A DNA stretch of 64,000 bases from Uloborus plumipes. Lineage: Eukaryota > Arthropoda > Arachnida > Araneae > Uloboridae. The notes beneath the pieces were generated by a model. The model searched no databases and was not told where the DNA came from. It worked only from the letters and a program-made list of their open reading frames with translations. Numbering within the stretch: the stretch's first letter is position 1; each line of letters starts with the position of its first letter. The position numbers and the translations under genes are program-made. Location: the NCBI GenBank assembly GCA_038373865.1, contig JAXGGA010005876.1, positions 1 to 64,000 on the forward strand, written 5' to 3'. Positions 1-11,487 of this stretch are shown here, in pieces.

Positions 1-892
1 TTTTAATCTATGGCATGAAAATCACCGCATTGCGTTTGTTAATTTTCTATAAAAAGTAACCATTCCTCATCAATTTTCCACCTCACAGCTAAGTGCAAAA
101 ATTGCATTTTTCACGTAATTACTAAATTAAACGTTGAATTTTATTTTGCGTTGAGCCATATCAACGCAATTCTATTTTAAAAATCCTTCATAATTATTTA
201 CAAGCGTTAAAAGGACGTTATTCCAAATCTTCGTATGCACTAGGGTGATTCAAAAAAAAATTTTTTTGAATTTCTTTGGTCTTACCCCGCAGTTTTTTTA
301 CACTATTCATGAATATAATGTATGTAAAATTTTAGCTCAATTGAATAATATTTAGAGGTCGCGCAACGCGATCGAATTCTATTGAAAATTAGCAATTTCG
401 AGAGTTGGAGTACATAACTTCATTACCCGAAATAATATTGTTCTTTATATAAAATGGAATAATTGAAAATGTTAGTTTACTCTACTAAGTAATTAGTCAA
501 TAAAATAATAGCTCAAAGTGAGTTGTAACGACCCTCCCCCCCCCCCCGCTCCAAAGCTGCATCACCTCTTACCTGAGTTTGGGTAGAAAATGCAGCTGCA
601 AGCTCGGGCTGTGGTTTCTGTTTTCTTTTCGGTTGTTTGAGATGTACGAGTTTATTCGGCTAAAACACCTAGCATCCACTCTAGGCAGGGCCCAATATAA
701 GTGACAGAAAGCCACTTTGATAGTAGCTGCTACAGTACAAAGTATGGGTCAAAATGGGGAGGATTTGACAACGTCCATAAAACGGTAAATGCAAACTATT
801 CGCTCTGAATCGGCCGTTAACTTACAAGAGTCGTTTAAATCTATGACTTCCTTCGATAGTTCACTGGAACGAAACACTTATGCAAAATATAT

Positions 893-2067
893 TTGGAAAA
901 TGAAGGAAGATCGGTGGGTTTCATACCAGTATTAGTATCAGGACCACAAGCATTGATGATTTACTTCTGGGTTCTAGTAAGTCAGGCACTGGAATTGCTA
1001 CGGCAAATGCTGCTGTGCGATAACCAGTTAGATAAATGGGAACTTACTGAGCTCGTACGTGGTATGTGTTTCGATACGACATGCAGTGCCGGTACTAAAG
1101 TTGGAGCAAGTTTGAACTTGGGAAAAAGAACTAGGGAAGCAACTTTTATATTGTGCTTTCCGCCATTATATTTTAGACATTGTGTTTTCTGTGGTATTAC
1201 AACCGAAGCCTATTCTAGTCTTGGTTTTTCGGTATTTTAACCGATAAAACAAGAAATAGGCAGAATTGGGGTATTTGATTGCGTGCAATGTCAAATGCGG
1301 TGTTCACGCAATTGCGTGGAACCATCCACTGCCATTTTATCTACAGTACTGCTTTTTAAGCAGTTTCAGCAATCATAGTCAAGGATAAAACATTCTAATT
1401 TTAAAAATGGAGTGAGAAACGATGAGGTTGACGAGTTGGTAGCCAATTCAGAGCAACGTGCAACTAGTAATGGAAGTTGCGCAAAGTCAACTTCTGATGA
1501 CCCATGCAAAAGAAGTGTCCAAGGAAGATACTAGCTCTTAGTGTGATTTTCTTGAGCGGAACACCTTCTCTTGGTGTATGTTTTCGTGTCCCAGGAGCGG
1601 TTCATCGTGTTATATCTGTGTCAAAGATTCTTTATGGCTTCAAGTTTATTTCACAACCAGTTCAAACTTGCAGCCGGACAAAGAAAAGGTATTCGTAACA
1701 TATGAACGTGATTTATTTCACATTCTTATCATTAATGGCAAAGAATATCTAAGAGCTGGGTTCCCAGCAACCCTTTTTGTGCAAGCACTGAGAAATGATT
1801 TGGAACATTTTCAGCGTCCTTATTCATGTAAAGAAGAAACTCAAAATATATCAGCTGTTCGATCCTGAGCATTGGAATCTTCAAGATAGCTATCAACAAG
1901 GCTTTATACTACCGAAGAAATTGAGGATTGTAAACGACAATACGGAGCGTGGCGTGGCCCTTATTGAAGCATTTGTTAAGACTATCACTAACGACGAAAA
2001 ACAAAGACAGTGTCTTCTTCAAGTGGTACAGGAACACAGAAAAGGTTTCAAAGTTGCAAAAATGTAA
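893..2067 (+). pseudogene. Broken transposase of the hAT-like element
   Basis: Three separate reading-frame blocks lie in order on the plus strand. The first (893-1240) contains KWELTELVRGMCFDTT, the conserved block around the first catalytic region of an arthropod transposase-like family that normally reads WGL...VGMCFDTT..NTG. Just before it, a +1 shifted frame gives SGTGIATANA, also typical of that family, so a frameshift lies near 960-980. A second block near 1590-1670 gives VPGAVHRV and KILYGFK. The third (1795-2067) gives VNDNTERGVALIE and LLQVVQEHRK, the usual C-terminal motif NDxAERG...LLQVV. Several frameshifts and stops separate the blocks, so no functional protein is possible. The family assignment is from memory of recurring arthropod proteins. 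A database search should confirm the block order. Confidence 0.7.
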
Positions 2068-2269
2068 CCTTAAAAAGTATTGCAAGAATTAATGAGCGAA
2101 CTACTATATATTTAATGTATTTAAATTTGTTTTTTATATTTTTACCGTATTTGATTAGTTTTCATACTTTTCTGCATTTCATTGGTTTTTCAGATATATA
2201 GTTCATTTTGTGATTATACGTTTTTTTCTCCAGAGAAAAAAACATCAATTAAGTAACTTTATTATTAAT

Positions 2270-2597
2270 ATTTACGTTCGCATTTGTGCCACTATCACAA
2301 AATTTGAAGTACTCCTAAATTTAAACATAGTTTACTAAAATTTTGGACAAATAATTCAGTGTATATAAAGGCCTAAATAAGACGGTAAGACGAACAAAAG
2401 TACAAAGGCTACTTTTTTCCATAGATATCATTTACGTTCACGTTTTTATCAATATCACGAAATTTCAAGGCGTTTGCGCGACCTCTAAATATTAATATAT
2501 TTTGTCAAAATTTTGCACAAATAATCAGTGTATATAGTGGCAAAAATAAGAGGGTAAGACGCACAAAAATACAATGTTTATTTTTTCCATACATTTC
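2270..2597 (+). repeat. Two tandem subterminal repeats of about 160-168 bp
   Basis: Unit 1 (about 2270-2429) and unit 2 (about 2430-2597) share ATTTACGTTC at the start, the block AAATAATCAGTGTATATA in the middle, GGTAAGACG followed by CACAAAA-type sequence, and TTTTTTCCATA near the end. They are diverged but colinear. They sit just inside the right end of the hAT-like element and are probably part of its transposase-binding region. Confidence 0.65.
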
Positions 2598-2617
2598 TGA
2601 ATCACCCTAGTATGCAC

Positions 2618-4088
2618 CAAACAAAAGTTTCTACAAAGTTGTAATAATGTGACTTACGTCAGTCTTGCTTCGAGCTTCAGAACTAAGTATTGCTTTTCTG
2701 AGTATCAAAAGTGACAACAGTTATCAGCTTTGAGAAATTTAAGATGCATTGGCATGCGACTCTTTGCTTAGCAAAAAAAATGCTGTCTCATTTTTTTTCT
2801 TTCGTCTTTTTTATAACTTTTTTTTTTCCTTTTCACTGCTTAAATTTTTATCATTCTTTACATCCAACTTCAGTCTTAGAAACTTATTTTACTGTCGATC
2901 GACATCTGAAAAGCCTAAACAGAACATCTAAGATTGATGTTGATGCTTTCATGATTGCTAAGGTTGCATTTCACCTTTAGGAAGTGAAGTATAGAAGTTG
3001 TCCTAAATAGTTTCTAAAAGAAAAGAGAAGAAATGTTTTCTTGCAATCTCTCTCGCATATCTTCTGATTTTTTGCGGTAGAGTATCAATACATAACTTTT
3101 TTTCTATATTGATTCGTCGATTGGTACAATTTCTGTTTAGTATTATTCTTTTTTGCTGAACATAATCCAATTTGGGTCTATTAAAATAATTTATTGCAAA
3201 TTATATGTTATACTTCGAGTTTTTTATTCTAAATTAAAATTATGTTTGACAAAATTGTGTTTTCATGTTTTCTCGATTAAAAGCCAAAGAGTTTTCTCGC
3301 ATGTTTATGACGATTTTAACATTTCCCGTGGATTTAAATTCAAATAATGTTAGCATGACTAGTGATTACAATAAAGGATTCAAAGTATAAACGTTGTATG
3401 CGGCATTTTCTTAAACGTGATACCTATACTAGATGTTTTCAAAAAGGAAATTTATATATTCACATCAGTCCCACGGTACACAAATTTAAGCAAAGGCAAC
3501 TATAAAATAGAGAATGTTACTTAGGAGCAGGTATAAAATGAAGAAGCAAATTAAAAATCTGCATTAAAACATTAAAGAGCCAACAAAATAACTGATCTAG
3601 CAAATAAATACTATTACACTTTCCATTGTAAAAATATAAAATACACCCAAAAGTTAAAAGCCGTAACTTAGAAACAATTTTATGTTGAAATATAAAGCAG
3701 TCACTCAATTAAATTGAATAACAAGTAAATTGAATACAATTGAATGTAAGTACGTCAAGACTTCAAAATGAATAAAATAGCTATTAAAATGCGATTTTCA
3801 AGTTTAAGGAGCTACCATAATATCGATTGAAGCAATATTTTTCTGTTTATTTAAAGCAAAAATATCAACTACCAATGCGCCTCGCTTTTCTCCTACTACA
3901 AGACATTGCAGACTTTCCTCCCCGTAATGAACACCTTAATGATTTTTGAACAATACAATTCGAATTTGGGACAGCAATGCCAACTTTAACTCAAAACCAT
4001 AAATTTTCAGACTTTTCCAACACATGCAGATTAAAAAAAAAAACATTCATGCCAACAAGCATACGTATGATATCAAAGACAACAGGAT
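2618..4088. other. A+T-rich stretch, no supported feature
   Basis: Only short low-complexity open frames (poly-Phe and poly-Lys rich) occur here. No inverted termini, target duplications or protein motifs were found. Confidence 0.5.
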
Positions 4089-4138
4089 AACTGAAACCGT
4101 GTTTAAGTCAAAGAAATCAGTTTGAATTTCCAAACAAA

Positions 4139-4234
4139 ATGTTTACAAAACTTTTCCAATGCTTCAAAATAGCTCCAGAAGATGAGAGTCTGGAAAAATA
4201 TTACGAAATGCTGAAACTAAACAGTATTTCTAAA
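4139..4234 (+). CDS. Candidate first coding exon (32 codons), unknown protein
   Basis: An ATG in a good context (AACAAAATG) opens a frame that begins MFTKLFQCFK and ends with YYEMLKLNSISK. It runs straight into a textbook donor, AAA|GTAAGT, at 4235. The upstream in-frame stop near 4089 means this could be the first coding exon. The composition is ordinary for protein: balanced charge with no homopolymer runs. A partner exon with matching phase was not found directly; the next good exon on this strand (7276) needs one extra base, so an intermediate exon or a different start is required. I do not recognise the family. It could also be chance in A+T-rich DNA, or a pseudogene. Confidence 0.3.
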
Positions 4235-4837
4235 GTAAGTGCTTTGAACTTACTTTGAACACATTCGTCAAATATGTCTAGGTAACGACTCATTTTGTCT
4301 CGGTTCTATGAAAAGTTTTTGGAGTTCTCTTTTAATGAAACCATAAAAACAGGGCTGTATAGATTTTTATTAAAACATCTTTTCCAGTAAAAACAGTTTT
4401 AAAATGTTCATTATTATTTGCACTTCTGCTTTAAGCGTTTGAAGTTGTAAAGCAGTAAGCCAAACCGGTACTTCACAGAATATTTTTTATTTTTATTTTA
4501 TTTATGTACTTTTTTTTTGTCAAGTACGGGCTCAACTTAAATTTAAAATCTTCTAAGCTTGCAGAGGAAATATTTACATTTTAATTTCAATGTACATGTA
4601 AAACACATTTTTTCAAAGTTACAGATATAAAACAAGATTGTTTTTTTTTTTCTAAAGACTGTTTTTACTCTTAGGACAGTTTTTTTTTGTTAGTGACAGC
4701 TAAAGTTACACGTAGGTATGATTCTGGAAATGTTTTGAGAAAACAGCTGTTATATTAGAATAAGAATTTAAGTAATGATTCGTTCAATGTTCAAATTACA
4801 AAGTGCAATGTTTCCCAAATTAGATAAACCTCAAATA

Positions 4838-5011
4838 CAGTTGAGCCCGCTTATTAGAATATCGGTTAAAAGAATATCCCGCTTGATGTAATACGTTTTC
4901 CATGCAACAAACCGTTTCAGAGCATTATTTTAATCCCGAATAATGGAACATCCCGTTTATTAGAATAATTTCTCGAGGCAAAATGGCTATTCCATTAACC
5001 GGGCTTGACTG
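4838..5011. mobile_element. Tc1/mariner- or pogo-type MITE, 174 bp
   Basis: The termini CAGTTGAGCCCGCTTATTAG (left) and, inverted, CAGTCAAGCCCGGTTAATGG (right) are flanked by the dinucleotide TA on both sides. A CAGT start and TA target are typical of pogo/Tigger-like and Tc1/mariner non-autonomous copies. No coding capacity. The interior also carries TATTAGAATA-like repeats of the terminal motif. Confidence 0.75.
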
Positions 5012-5766
5012 TATATCTATCAATGAAATTTCAAGATGAATAACAAATGATGCATTATTTTCCCTAGATTGGTTAATTTCTAAGATTTTATAACTATAGT
5101 AGTAAAATCAGCTTTTAACTATGAGTAACAAGTGGCTGTTCTTTGAATATTTTAAAAATCAAAAGTAAACTACTGCATTCAAATAAACGTCCAACTCGTT
5201 TGTACGGAATGAATATTTTAACATTGAACAGATGAACATAATTTGACGATTTTCATTAAATAAACCATAATAAATTACAAAGAAAAGGAAACATCACATT
5301 TTTAAGGGACAGTAATCTGTATGTCCAAAACCTGTGACACGCATGCCACAATGTGACAGTCGGAGAAGTAACTGCGGCACGCGAAGAATTCTTTGATATT
5401 TTAAAAAATGAAAACATGCCTAAAAACTAGTATACTGTGTTTAAAAAATTTATAGTGCAACTTATAGTTGTTTTCCACTATATATTGGCACTTTTTCCCA
5501 AAACGGTTAACCACCCCTTTGATGGATACTTGCATGTGTGTATGTTCAATTCTGCAATCATTAGTTCACTTTTTATCAAAATGCAACAGTATCCTGTTAA
5601 TATTAAAAACAAGTAAAATAATGCTGTTAACCAGAGTAGTGAATTTATGTAGAATATTTAATCCTTTTTTCCGAATGATGAATTGACATCATACTACAAT
5701 TTTATTATCATATTTCAAAGACATCTAACAAAAAAAGTACATAATTTCGTGTTTCAAAAATTAGTA

Positions 5767-7052
5767 CCGTAAAATGGGGTGTATAGGAACAGCGGGGTCA
5801 ATCGGAACAAAACTTCCCGGGCGTACAAAGAAATTCTTCATAAATAAACTATTGGGTATTTTTCGTATATGAATTTTTTTTTCGAAAGGTAAGATCATAG
5901 GAAGTAGGAAAAAATTACTTTTGTCAATCTGGCAACGCTACTGGCTTCTAAGGAGGGCTGCAAGTAGAATGCTAGAAAACATCACATTTTCATAGACAGC
6001 AAAACTTCATATGCAAGAACAAACCTTCTTATATTTTAAACCTAAGAGTGGTATGTTTCAATTATACATGTATCTGAACAACAGAATACCACATTAGAAT
6101 TTACATTTTTTATAAATTGTGTCATAAAAATGAAAGATTCTGAAAAATGCCATAGGGAAAAAAATGCGGGGTGAATCGGAACACTTAGTTCTGTTGTTCC
6201 AATTCAAACTTATTTGACGGAAAGTGTTTGAAAAATCAAGATTATAACCCCAATTCTTCTAATCAAGAGAAGGACAAGGATTTATTACTGTTTATCCTTC
6301 TCGTGAGCAAATATATCTTAAAATGACACACAGTTGCAGATTTCAAAAGATTTTTTCTCCGGGAGACTTCTTTTTACTTAAAATAAGAGGGGGAAAGCTA
6401 TATCGACTTTATGTAGTAAAAGTCCAGTACAGTGATGAATAAGCGAAAAAATCTTTCAGGACAATCCCCGAAATCCGGAGATTTTAAGAAACTAAAGAAA
6501 AGGCAGAGTTCATACCAGGAGATGCTATAAAAAAACTTAAGCTAAGTCACGGTTGCTAGTTTTAAGGACTAGTACATATTTGTGGATGACATGAGTGACT
6601 TCAATTCATGTTAAAGCTTTGTATTTCAATTCGAAAGTATTTCTTAAAATTACATTTCATTTTTCATAAGTTCAAAATTATTTTGAATTTTGACAAATTA
6701 TAAACGTTTACTGGTATTGAAATTATGCATTTATTTGACATTACTTATCTGTTCTTATTCTCCCCCATCAATATTACTCATGTTTGTGAGACTTATTACA
6801 GGTTAATTTGAAAAAAAAATAAAAAATTTAACATGTGTTCCGATTGACCCCTATCAGCGGGGTGATTCGGAACACCCCTAAATTCCTATATATATGAATA
6901 ATAACTGTTCGAAATGTTTTGTCTTTGCTTGGAATATCAAAAGCAAAGCAAGACCGAAGTTTTTACCCAAAAAATCAAATTAAAAAAAAATCTTTTTACT
7001 ACTTTTTTTACAATTAAAGCTGAAAAGTGTTCCGATTAACCCCATTTTACGG
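5767..7052. mobile_element. Non-autonomous TA-flanked element with reiterated terminal motif, 1.29 kb
   Basis: Inverted ends CCGTAAAATGGGGT and ACCCCATTTTACGG are each flanked by TA (5765-5766, 7053-7054). A 16-base motif, consensus GGGGTSAATCGGAACA, recurs at 5776, 5794, 6168 and 6859 in one orientation and at 6836 and 7028 in the other. No coding capacity was seen. The superfamily is uncertain; the TA target suggests Tc1/mariner/pogo. Confidence 0.75.
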
Positions 7053-7275
7053 TACTATGTATTAGAGTTGTGCTGCCTTTTGGAAAGGACAAAATTTTTT
7101 AACTGTTCTCTTCTGCAAAAGTAGATTAAGTATTGTCTAAAAGTGATAATGTGTTAAAGATGAGAATAAATTACTTCACGATTTATAATCATTTGGGTTT
7201 AACTTAATATCACCTAAATATATCTAAGAAAAACGAATAAGAAAATATACATACGTTTCAGTAATACGTTTTCAG

Positions 7276-7334
7276 TTCCTCTTCCAGAGCATTTTTACGA
7301 TGAACTATTGGATATGGATAAAATAAGTTTTGCG
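7276..7334 (+). CDS. Candidate internal exon, unknown protein
   Basis: The segment follows ACGTTTTCAG and ends at a perfect donor, GCG|GTAAGTGA. In the only open phase it reads PLPEHFYDELLDMDKISFA after two bases completing a split codon. A second acceptor (CTTCCAG) twelve bases downstream keeps the same frame. The end phase is 0, which matches the candidate exon at 8160. The peptide has some resemblance to the end of the candidate exon at 4139 (both have Y-E/D-x-L followed by an IS motif before the donor), perhaps by exon duplication. I do not recognise the protein. The exon is short, so chance is a real alternative. Confidence 0.3.
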
Positions 7335-7743
7335 GTAAGTGAATTGAAAATTTACTTTTTTAATTAGCTTACTGTATTATTACTCTTCTTTTTAAAAGTT
7401 GCATGATTTAAAAAATGCAATTATCGTAAATTTTATTGAAATTTAGTCTTCTGTTACGTTGAAATCTCAATGAAGATTGAAATTAAAAATACGTTTTATG
7501 ACACTTAAGTACACCAACGTCAAAATTTCTTATCTTTAAAATTGTGTTTGTTGGTTTGCAGTCTATTAAAAAATGAAAATATTTCTATCAGTTAAGCTTC
7601 AAAAACTGCTATATGTTTTATGAACATTGAATGTGTTCAAAATTATAAGCAAAAGTCTACTTCATTATCCACTTTTAGCTTATCAGTAAAAATGCGTGTC
7701 TGCACAAATATTTGAATCTAGTTTATTTTACAGTAATACTAAT

Positions 7744-7796
7744 CTTTCACGTAGCACCAGAATCGGTTTTCCGCCGATTCTGGTACTACGTGAAAG
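7744..7796. repeat. Near-perfect 23-bp hairpin
   Basis: The arms CTTTCACGTAGCACCAGAAT... (7744-7766) and its inverted partner (7774-7796) match at 22 of 23 positions around a 7-base loop. No target duplication was seen, so it is not obviously a MITE. The right arm continues into a short open frame reading WYYVKEWMPIWGIALCLQK that I cannot place. Confidence 0.85.
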
Positions 7797-8159
7797 AATG
7801 GATGCCTATTTGGGGGATCGCACTATGTCTGCAAAAGGTTGTGCCTCTATTGCAGCCCCATTTGAAAGAAAGGAAAAAAAAAACTTTATTTGACAACCAA
7901 GATATTTCAAAGACATTAAAATAAAAATATTTTGCGTCAGGCTATAATAAATAGACCCCTTTTATCTTAATGCACTTCCTGATTGAGATAATGAAGGAAA
8001 GGTTTTGTATAGTTGTGTGTATTCTGGGCAACACATTTTTATTTCGATTTACTAAAAATTAGCAATACAAAATCTCTTCACATGGCATTAAATGGTGTTT
8101 TAGATATATGTTGAAAGTGAAATAAAAATGCTTATATAAACTCCCTTTCTTTTTTTCAG

Positions 8160-8225
8160 TTTTGTTTATACACACGCATTGAATTTAAAACAGAATATAT
8201 TTTACACATTACTGCGCAAAAGTAA
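8160..8225 (+). CDS. Candidate terminal exon (21 codons and stop)
   Basis: A long pyrimidine tract followed by CAG (8148-8159) is a strong acceptor. Reading on in phase 0, the phase left by the candidate exon at 7276, gives FCLYTRIEFKTEYILHITAQK and a TAA stop. No AATAAA signal is visible in the next 100 bases, which weakens the case. With the segments at 4139 and 7276 it could form the end of a small plus-strand gene, or a relic of one. The family is not recognised. Confidence 0.25.
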   Translation, partial: FCLYTRIEFKTEYILHITAQK

Positions 8226-10130
8226 AACTATGTATTTCCTAACTATGCGCTTTTGTAAAGCTTTAAACAGAAAACCTTTTGAATTTTTTAAATCTTTGTT
8301 AGCTGTTGTACCATGTTTAAAAATTATTTAACCTTGCTACATTCAAAAATCAGAACACCACTACCATTATATGTAAGTTAAATAATGTACTATATACATG
8401 AATGTTGACAATTGTTAATGAATAATAACATGCATTTGACACGGAAGGATCTCTATCAAATTACCTTCAAACTTCCACCTGCAGCAAAATTTGCGCTAAA
8501 AATGACATATGAATATTAACTATGAAGGAAGTATAGTGATTGCAATATGACGTTTCAAAGAATTTAAAATTTATGCTCAAACTGGTTGCCGCATGTGGAT
8601 GAAATTTGGTGCTCATTTAAATGTCACACATCGGCTTTCACAAATGAGTAAAGTTACGTATAACTAACTATTATCTCTAATTATGTCACTCTATGCTGCG
8701 TTGCGTTAACTTATTCACTTGAATAATCATTTGATATCAACTAAATTGTTAATAGTATATTTCAGAGTGTTTAACGAAAATGAAACTAGCATAGAACGGG
8801 AGAATTAAATGTTCGTAAATTTGTAGCTGTTTCTTGCAAAAAAAATCACTACGAAAAAAGAAACTAATAATTTGAAACATAAAATTTTAGTTCTAGAAAG
8901 GTCAGTTGGGGTAGGTGGAAGCAAACATATATCCGACGCTTGTTTTGATTTTTCAAACTATTTTTAAGTGAAGACTAGGTAGCAAAAATGAGACATTCTG
9001 TGAAGTTCGATTGTTTCCAAGAAATTTTCGTGTGTGTCATCATTGTTGTAAGATTAAACTGAAAAAATTGTTTTTTAAAGCTTAATGATCTTTAGTGTCG
9101 TATGGAAGATTTCTGAAAACATTTGATTATGAATTTCACCCTCCCCGTAATCTTTGATGTGCAATTCAGTTGCTTTCATTTACCACACATTCTGTGCTCT
9201 CGGATAATTCTTCCTATTGTTTCAGAAGATTAATTTTTCATGTAAGTTACTTTCATATTTGACATAAATGAAGAGCACAATTAAGATTTTTGTACGAAAA
9301 AACGTACGTTTAAAAATCATTGTCATTCACATTTCAAGTATTCGGGTTTCATGTGACTATACCCCTTAGTCTCTAGGGGAAAAGGAAGGACGCTAGGGTA
9401 AATGTAAGAATGCCTTCATTCACTAACAAATATTCATAAAGTCGAATTTTTCATGCGCAGTCAAAGATTCAGACACAATGGACACAATTTTAGCTCTCAA
9501 GTCATTCAAAAAAAAGTAACTATTAAAAGTTAAAATATTGAAGTTATGTTCCTATTATATTCTCATTATTATGTATGGGTAGTAAAGTTAAATAGTTCTT
9601 CAGTTGGAAGAAATTCTGTACGTTGAAGCATTTACTCTTAACCAGAAGTTAATTGGGTTTTTTTTTTGAATGAATTATACTATGTTGAATCTGTTTAGAC
9701 ATTAAAAATTGATACATTTCAAAATGTAAAAGCTAGGGGGGGGGATTTCAAGAAAAACCTCAATATTGAACACCTTCTCTTTTTTCCGGTGCTTTTAGTC
9801 TGTAACTTTTTTTTTCTTTATAAAAATCATTGAAAATACTACTGTAGTGGAAAATAAACACGGGCAGGAAAATCTCAGAGTAGATTGGTAGTCTTTCCAG
9901 ATCAATTTAAAAGAAGTGTAGCTGAAAGAGGACAAAAGTGTTGAGGGAGTACCATTTATCATTGAGTCAAGGGTGGAAAAGACAATAGAATAAGTAGAAA
10001 TCTAGTGACAAAATTGAATTGAGTGTGGAAATTGGAAAGTTAGCTGAACTTAAAATTATAAGCTCAACAACTTCTTTTGCTCCAATTGCAAATGACAGTA
10101 ATATAGAAATTGATGGCAAATAGTTTCATA
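8226..10130. other. A+T-rich stretch, no supported feature
   Basis: No inverted termini, recognisable proteins or RNA genes were found. A poly-G run lies near 9737-9744. Confidence 0.5.
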
Positions 10131-10158
10131 CCCTCTTTTTTTTCAAACATTTTTCTTA

Positions 10159-10285
10159 GGATTGTTTTATACAAATATTGCTAAAGAAATGGGAAGATGC
10201 TAATTGTTAAGTAAGGTAAATGCTAAAGTGGTAGTATTATATGCAAAAGAAGCTATAGTGGTGGAAATGCTACAAAAATAATGGA
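10159..10285 (+). pseudogene. Possible decayed exon resembling a receptor ligand-binding domain
   Basis: After TTTTTCTTAG the plus strand reads TNIAKEMGRC, one stop, then LLSKVNAKVVVLYAKEAIV and VEMLQK. The pattern NA+VVVLxA...A..+L is what type-1 periplasmic-binding-like receptor domains (metabotropic glutamate and natriuretic-peptide receptor ligand domains) show at one beta strand. The match is short, has an in-frame stop and lacks the flanking motifs, so it may be coincidence. I report it as a weak lead only; the function would be lost in any case. Confidence 0.15.
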
Positions 10286-10748
10286 GCTTGTAGAGCAGGT
10301 GGTCGATGCTATAATTGGGAAAAGAAGATTTTATCATATCTGCTAAAAAAAGAAACTGTGCTCCAACAATATAAATACACATAAAAAATAGCCTGAGAAG
10401 TAATTCTGGGATAAATGATATTTAATACAATTTTAACAGTTTCACATGTACATTGCGTTTTTCGTAATTTTGGCCAATTAGAATTAGAAGATCAATAATA
10501 TATTAAAACAGCATGCTGATCAGCTCATTATGTATATAGAATCTAGATTAAACATATTAAAACTATACAGCAATATATTACAATCATATCGTGTAGAGTT
10601 CGGTGATGAGCCTCGTGGTTAATTCAACAAAAGTTCTCTTAACTGAATCGTCAGAAATGGTAACTAAATCGAAATACCTTGCTTTTTGTGTTCCTTACAC
10701 ATTTGGAGAGAAGATCGAATATCTGCGGAGGAATATTCGGTGAAATAA

Positions 10749-11194
10749 TTGAAGATGCAACACGATTACTCCTCTAGTGTAGATTCTCACTCAGCTGCTC
10801 CAGTGCACAAGATTCAAATCTTCAGCCTTTCGGCCCACAATAATAAGCTCCATCATATTAACAATCGGTTTCTAGTCTATTTAGAAGCGGAGAAATCAAG
10901 TTTGTCGAATAAGACTAGACGTTTTTCCAAGCACCGCCATCAGTGGCTCCCGAACACACAAAGGTCCAGGAGCCACCAACAAAACAACCATTTGCTACCA
11001 CATCCACACGAGAGAGAGAGAGTCACCAAGCCAAAAATTGAAACATGCGGTCTCGCCAGTTAACTGATAGGTTGCAGTTATACAGGAGCAACCGCCGCGC
11101 AAAGCAAGAGGAGAAAAAGTCCTTGCGTAATGAAGAGGAGAGCGCTGGAGGTACAAGACTCTTGGAGGATGGATGTAGGGAAAGTGAGAAATGA
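10749..11194 (+). other. Compositionally distinct segment with open frames; possible exon or transcript 5' region
   Basis: This segment is richer in G+C and purines than its surroundings and holds two overlapping frames: one of 104 codons (from 10749) rich in His, Ser and Asn, and one of about 49 codons from an ATG near 11045, rich in Arg, Glu and Lys, reading RSNRRAKQEEKKSLRNEEES. A small hairpin (TGGCTCC...GGAGCCA) lies near 10948-10978. No splice sites or protein family stand out. It could be an untranslated exon, a non-coding RNA exon or an old repeat. Confidence 0.25.
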
Positions 11195-11462
11195 TCGCTA
11201 GAGTTCTAGCAGAAGAGTTTACGTGTTATTTCTCAGAAATTGGTGCACATATAATGTACTTATAAATCAGGGTTGTGTAAATAATTAGTGATTGTCAATG
11301 TGTATTATGCAACAAAATATTTCATTTCAAAATCCAGACTTTTCAAAACAAATGCCAAATTTGGCAAATAAATATTACAATTACAAAAATAGTTTTTTTT
11401 TCTTTACGCACAGCCGTAATTAACGAGAAAAAATAAATTAAAATATTACATTAGAGTTTTAA

Positions 11463-11487
11463 TTTTTTTTTTTTTTTTTTTTTTTTT
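11463..11487. repeat. Poly-T tract, about 25 bases
   Basis: Uninterrupted T run in an A+T-rich surrounding; no retrotransposon body was recognised next to it. Confidence 0.9.

Larger units (their letters stand above)
241..2609 (+). mobile_element. hAT-like DNA transposon, degenerate, 2.37 kb
   Basis: The ends are inverted copies, TAGGGTGATTCA at the left and TGAATCACCCTA at the right. The element is flanked by a perfect 8-bp direct repeat GTATGCAC (233-240 and 2610-2617), the size made by hAT-type insertion. A subterminal inverted similarity also exists: the left stretch near 325-375, with AGGTCGCGCAA, matches the reverse complement of about 2470-2520. The interior holds a broken transposase. 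The superfamily call rests on target-site size and the TAGGG end; the protein family agrees but is not diagnostic. Confidence 0.8.

Noticed and set aside
2653..2720. Minus-strand micro-exon KAILSSEARSKTD between an AG and GTAAGT
   Set aside because: Only about 40 bases, with no partner exons; such patterns are expected by chance in 64 kb.
2711..2980. 89-codon frame with a hydrophobic stretch resembling a membrane protein
   Set aside because: The hydrophobicity comes from T-rich runs read as Phe; no other support.
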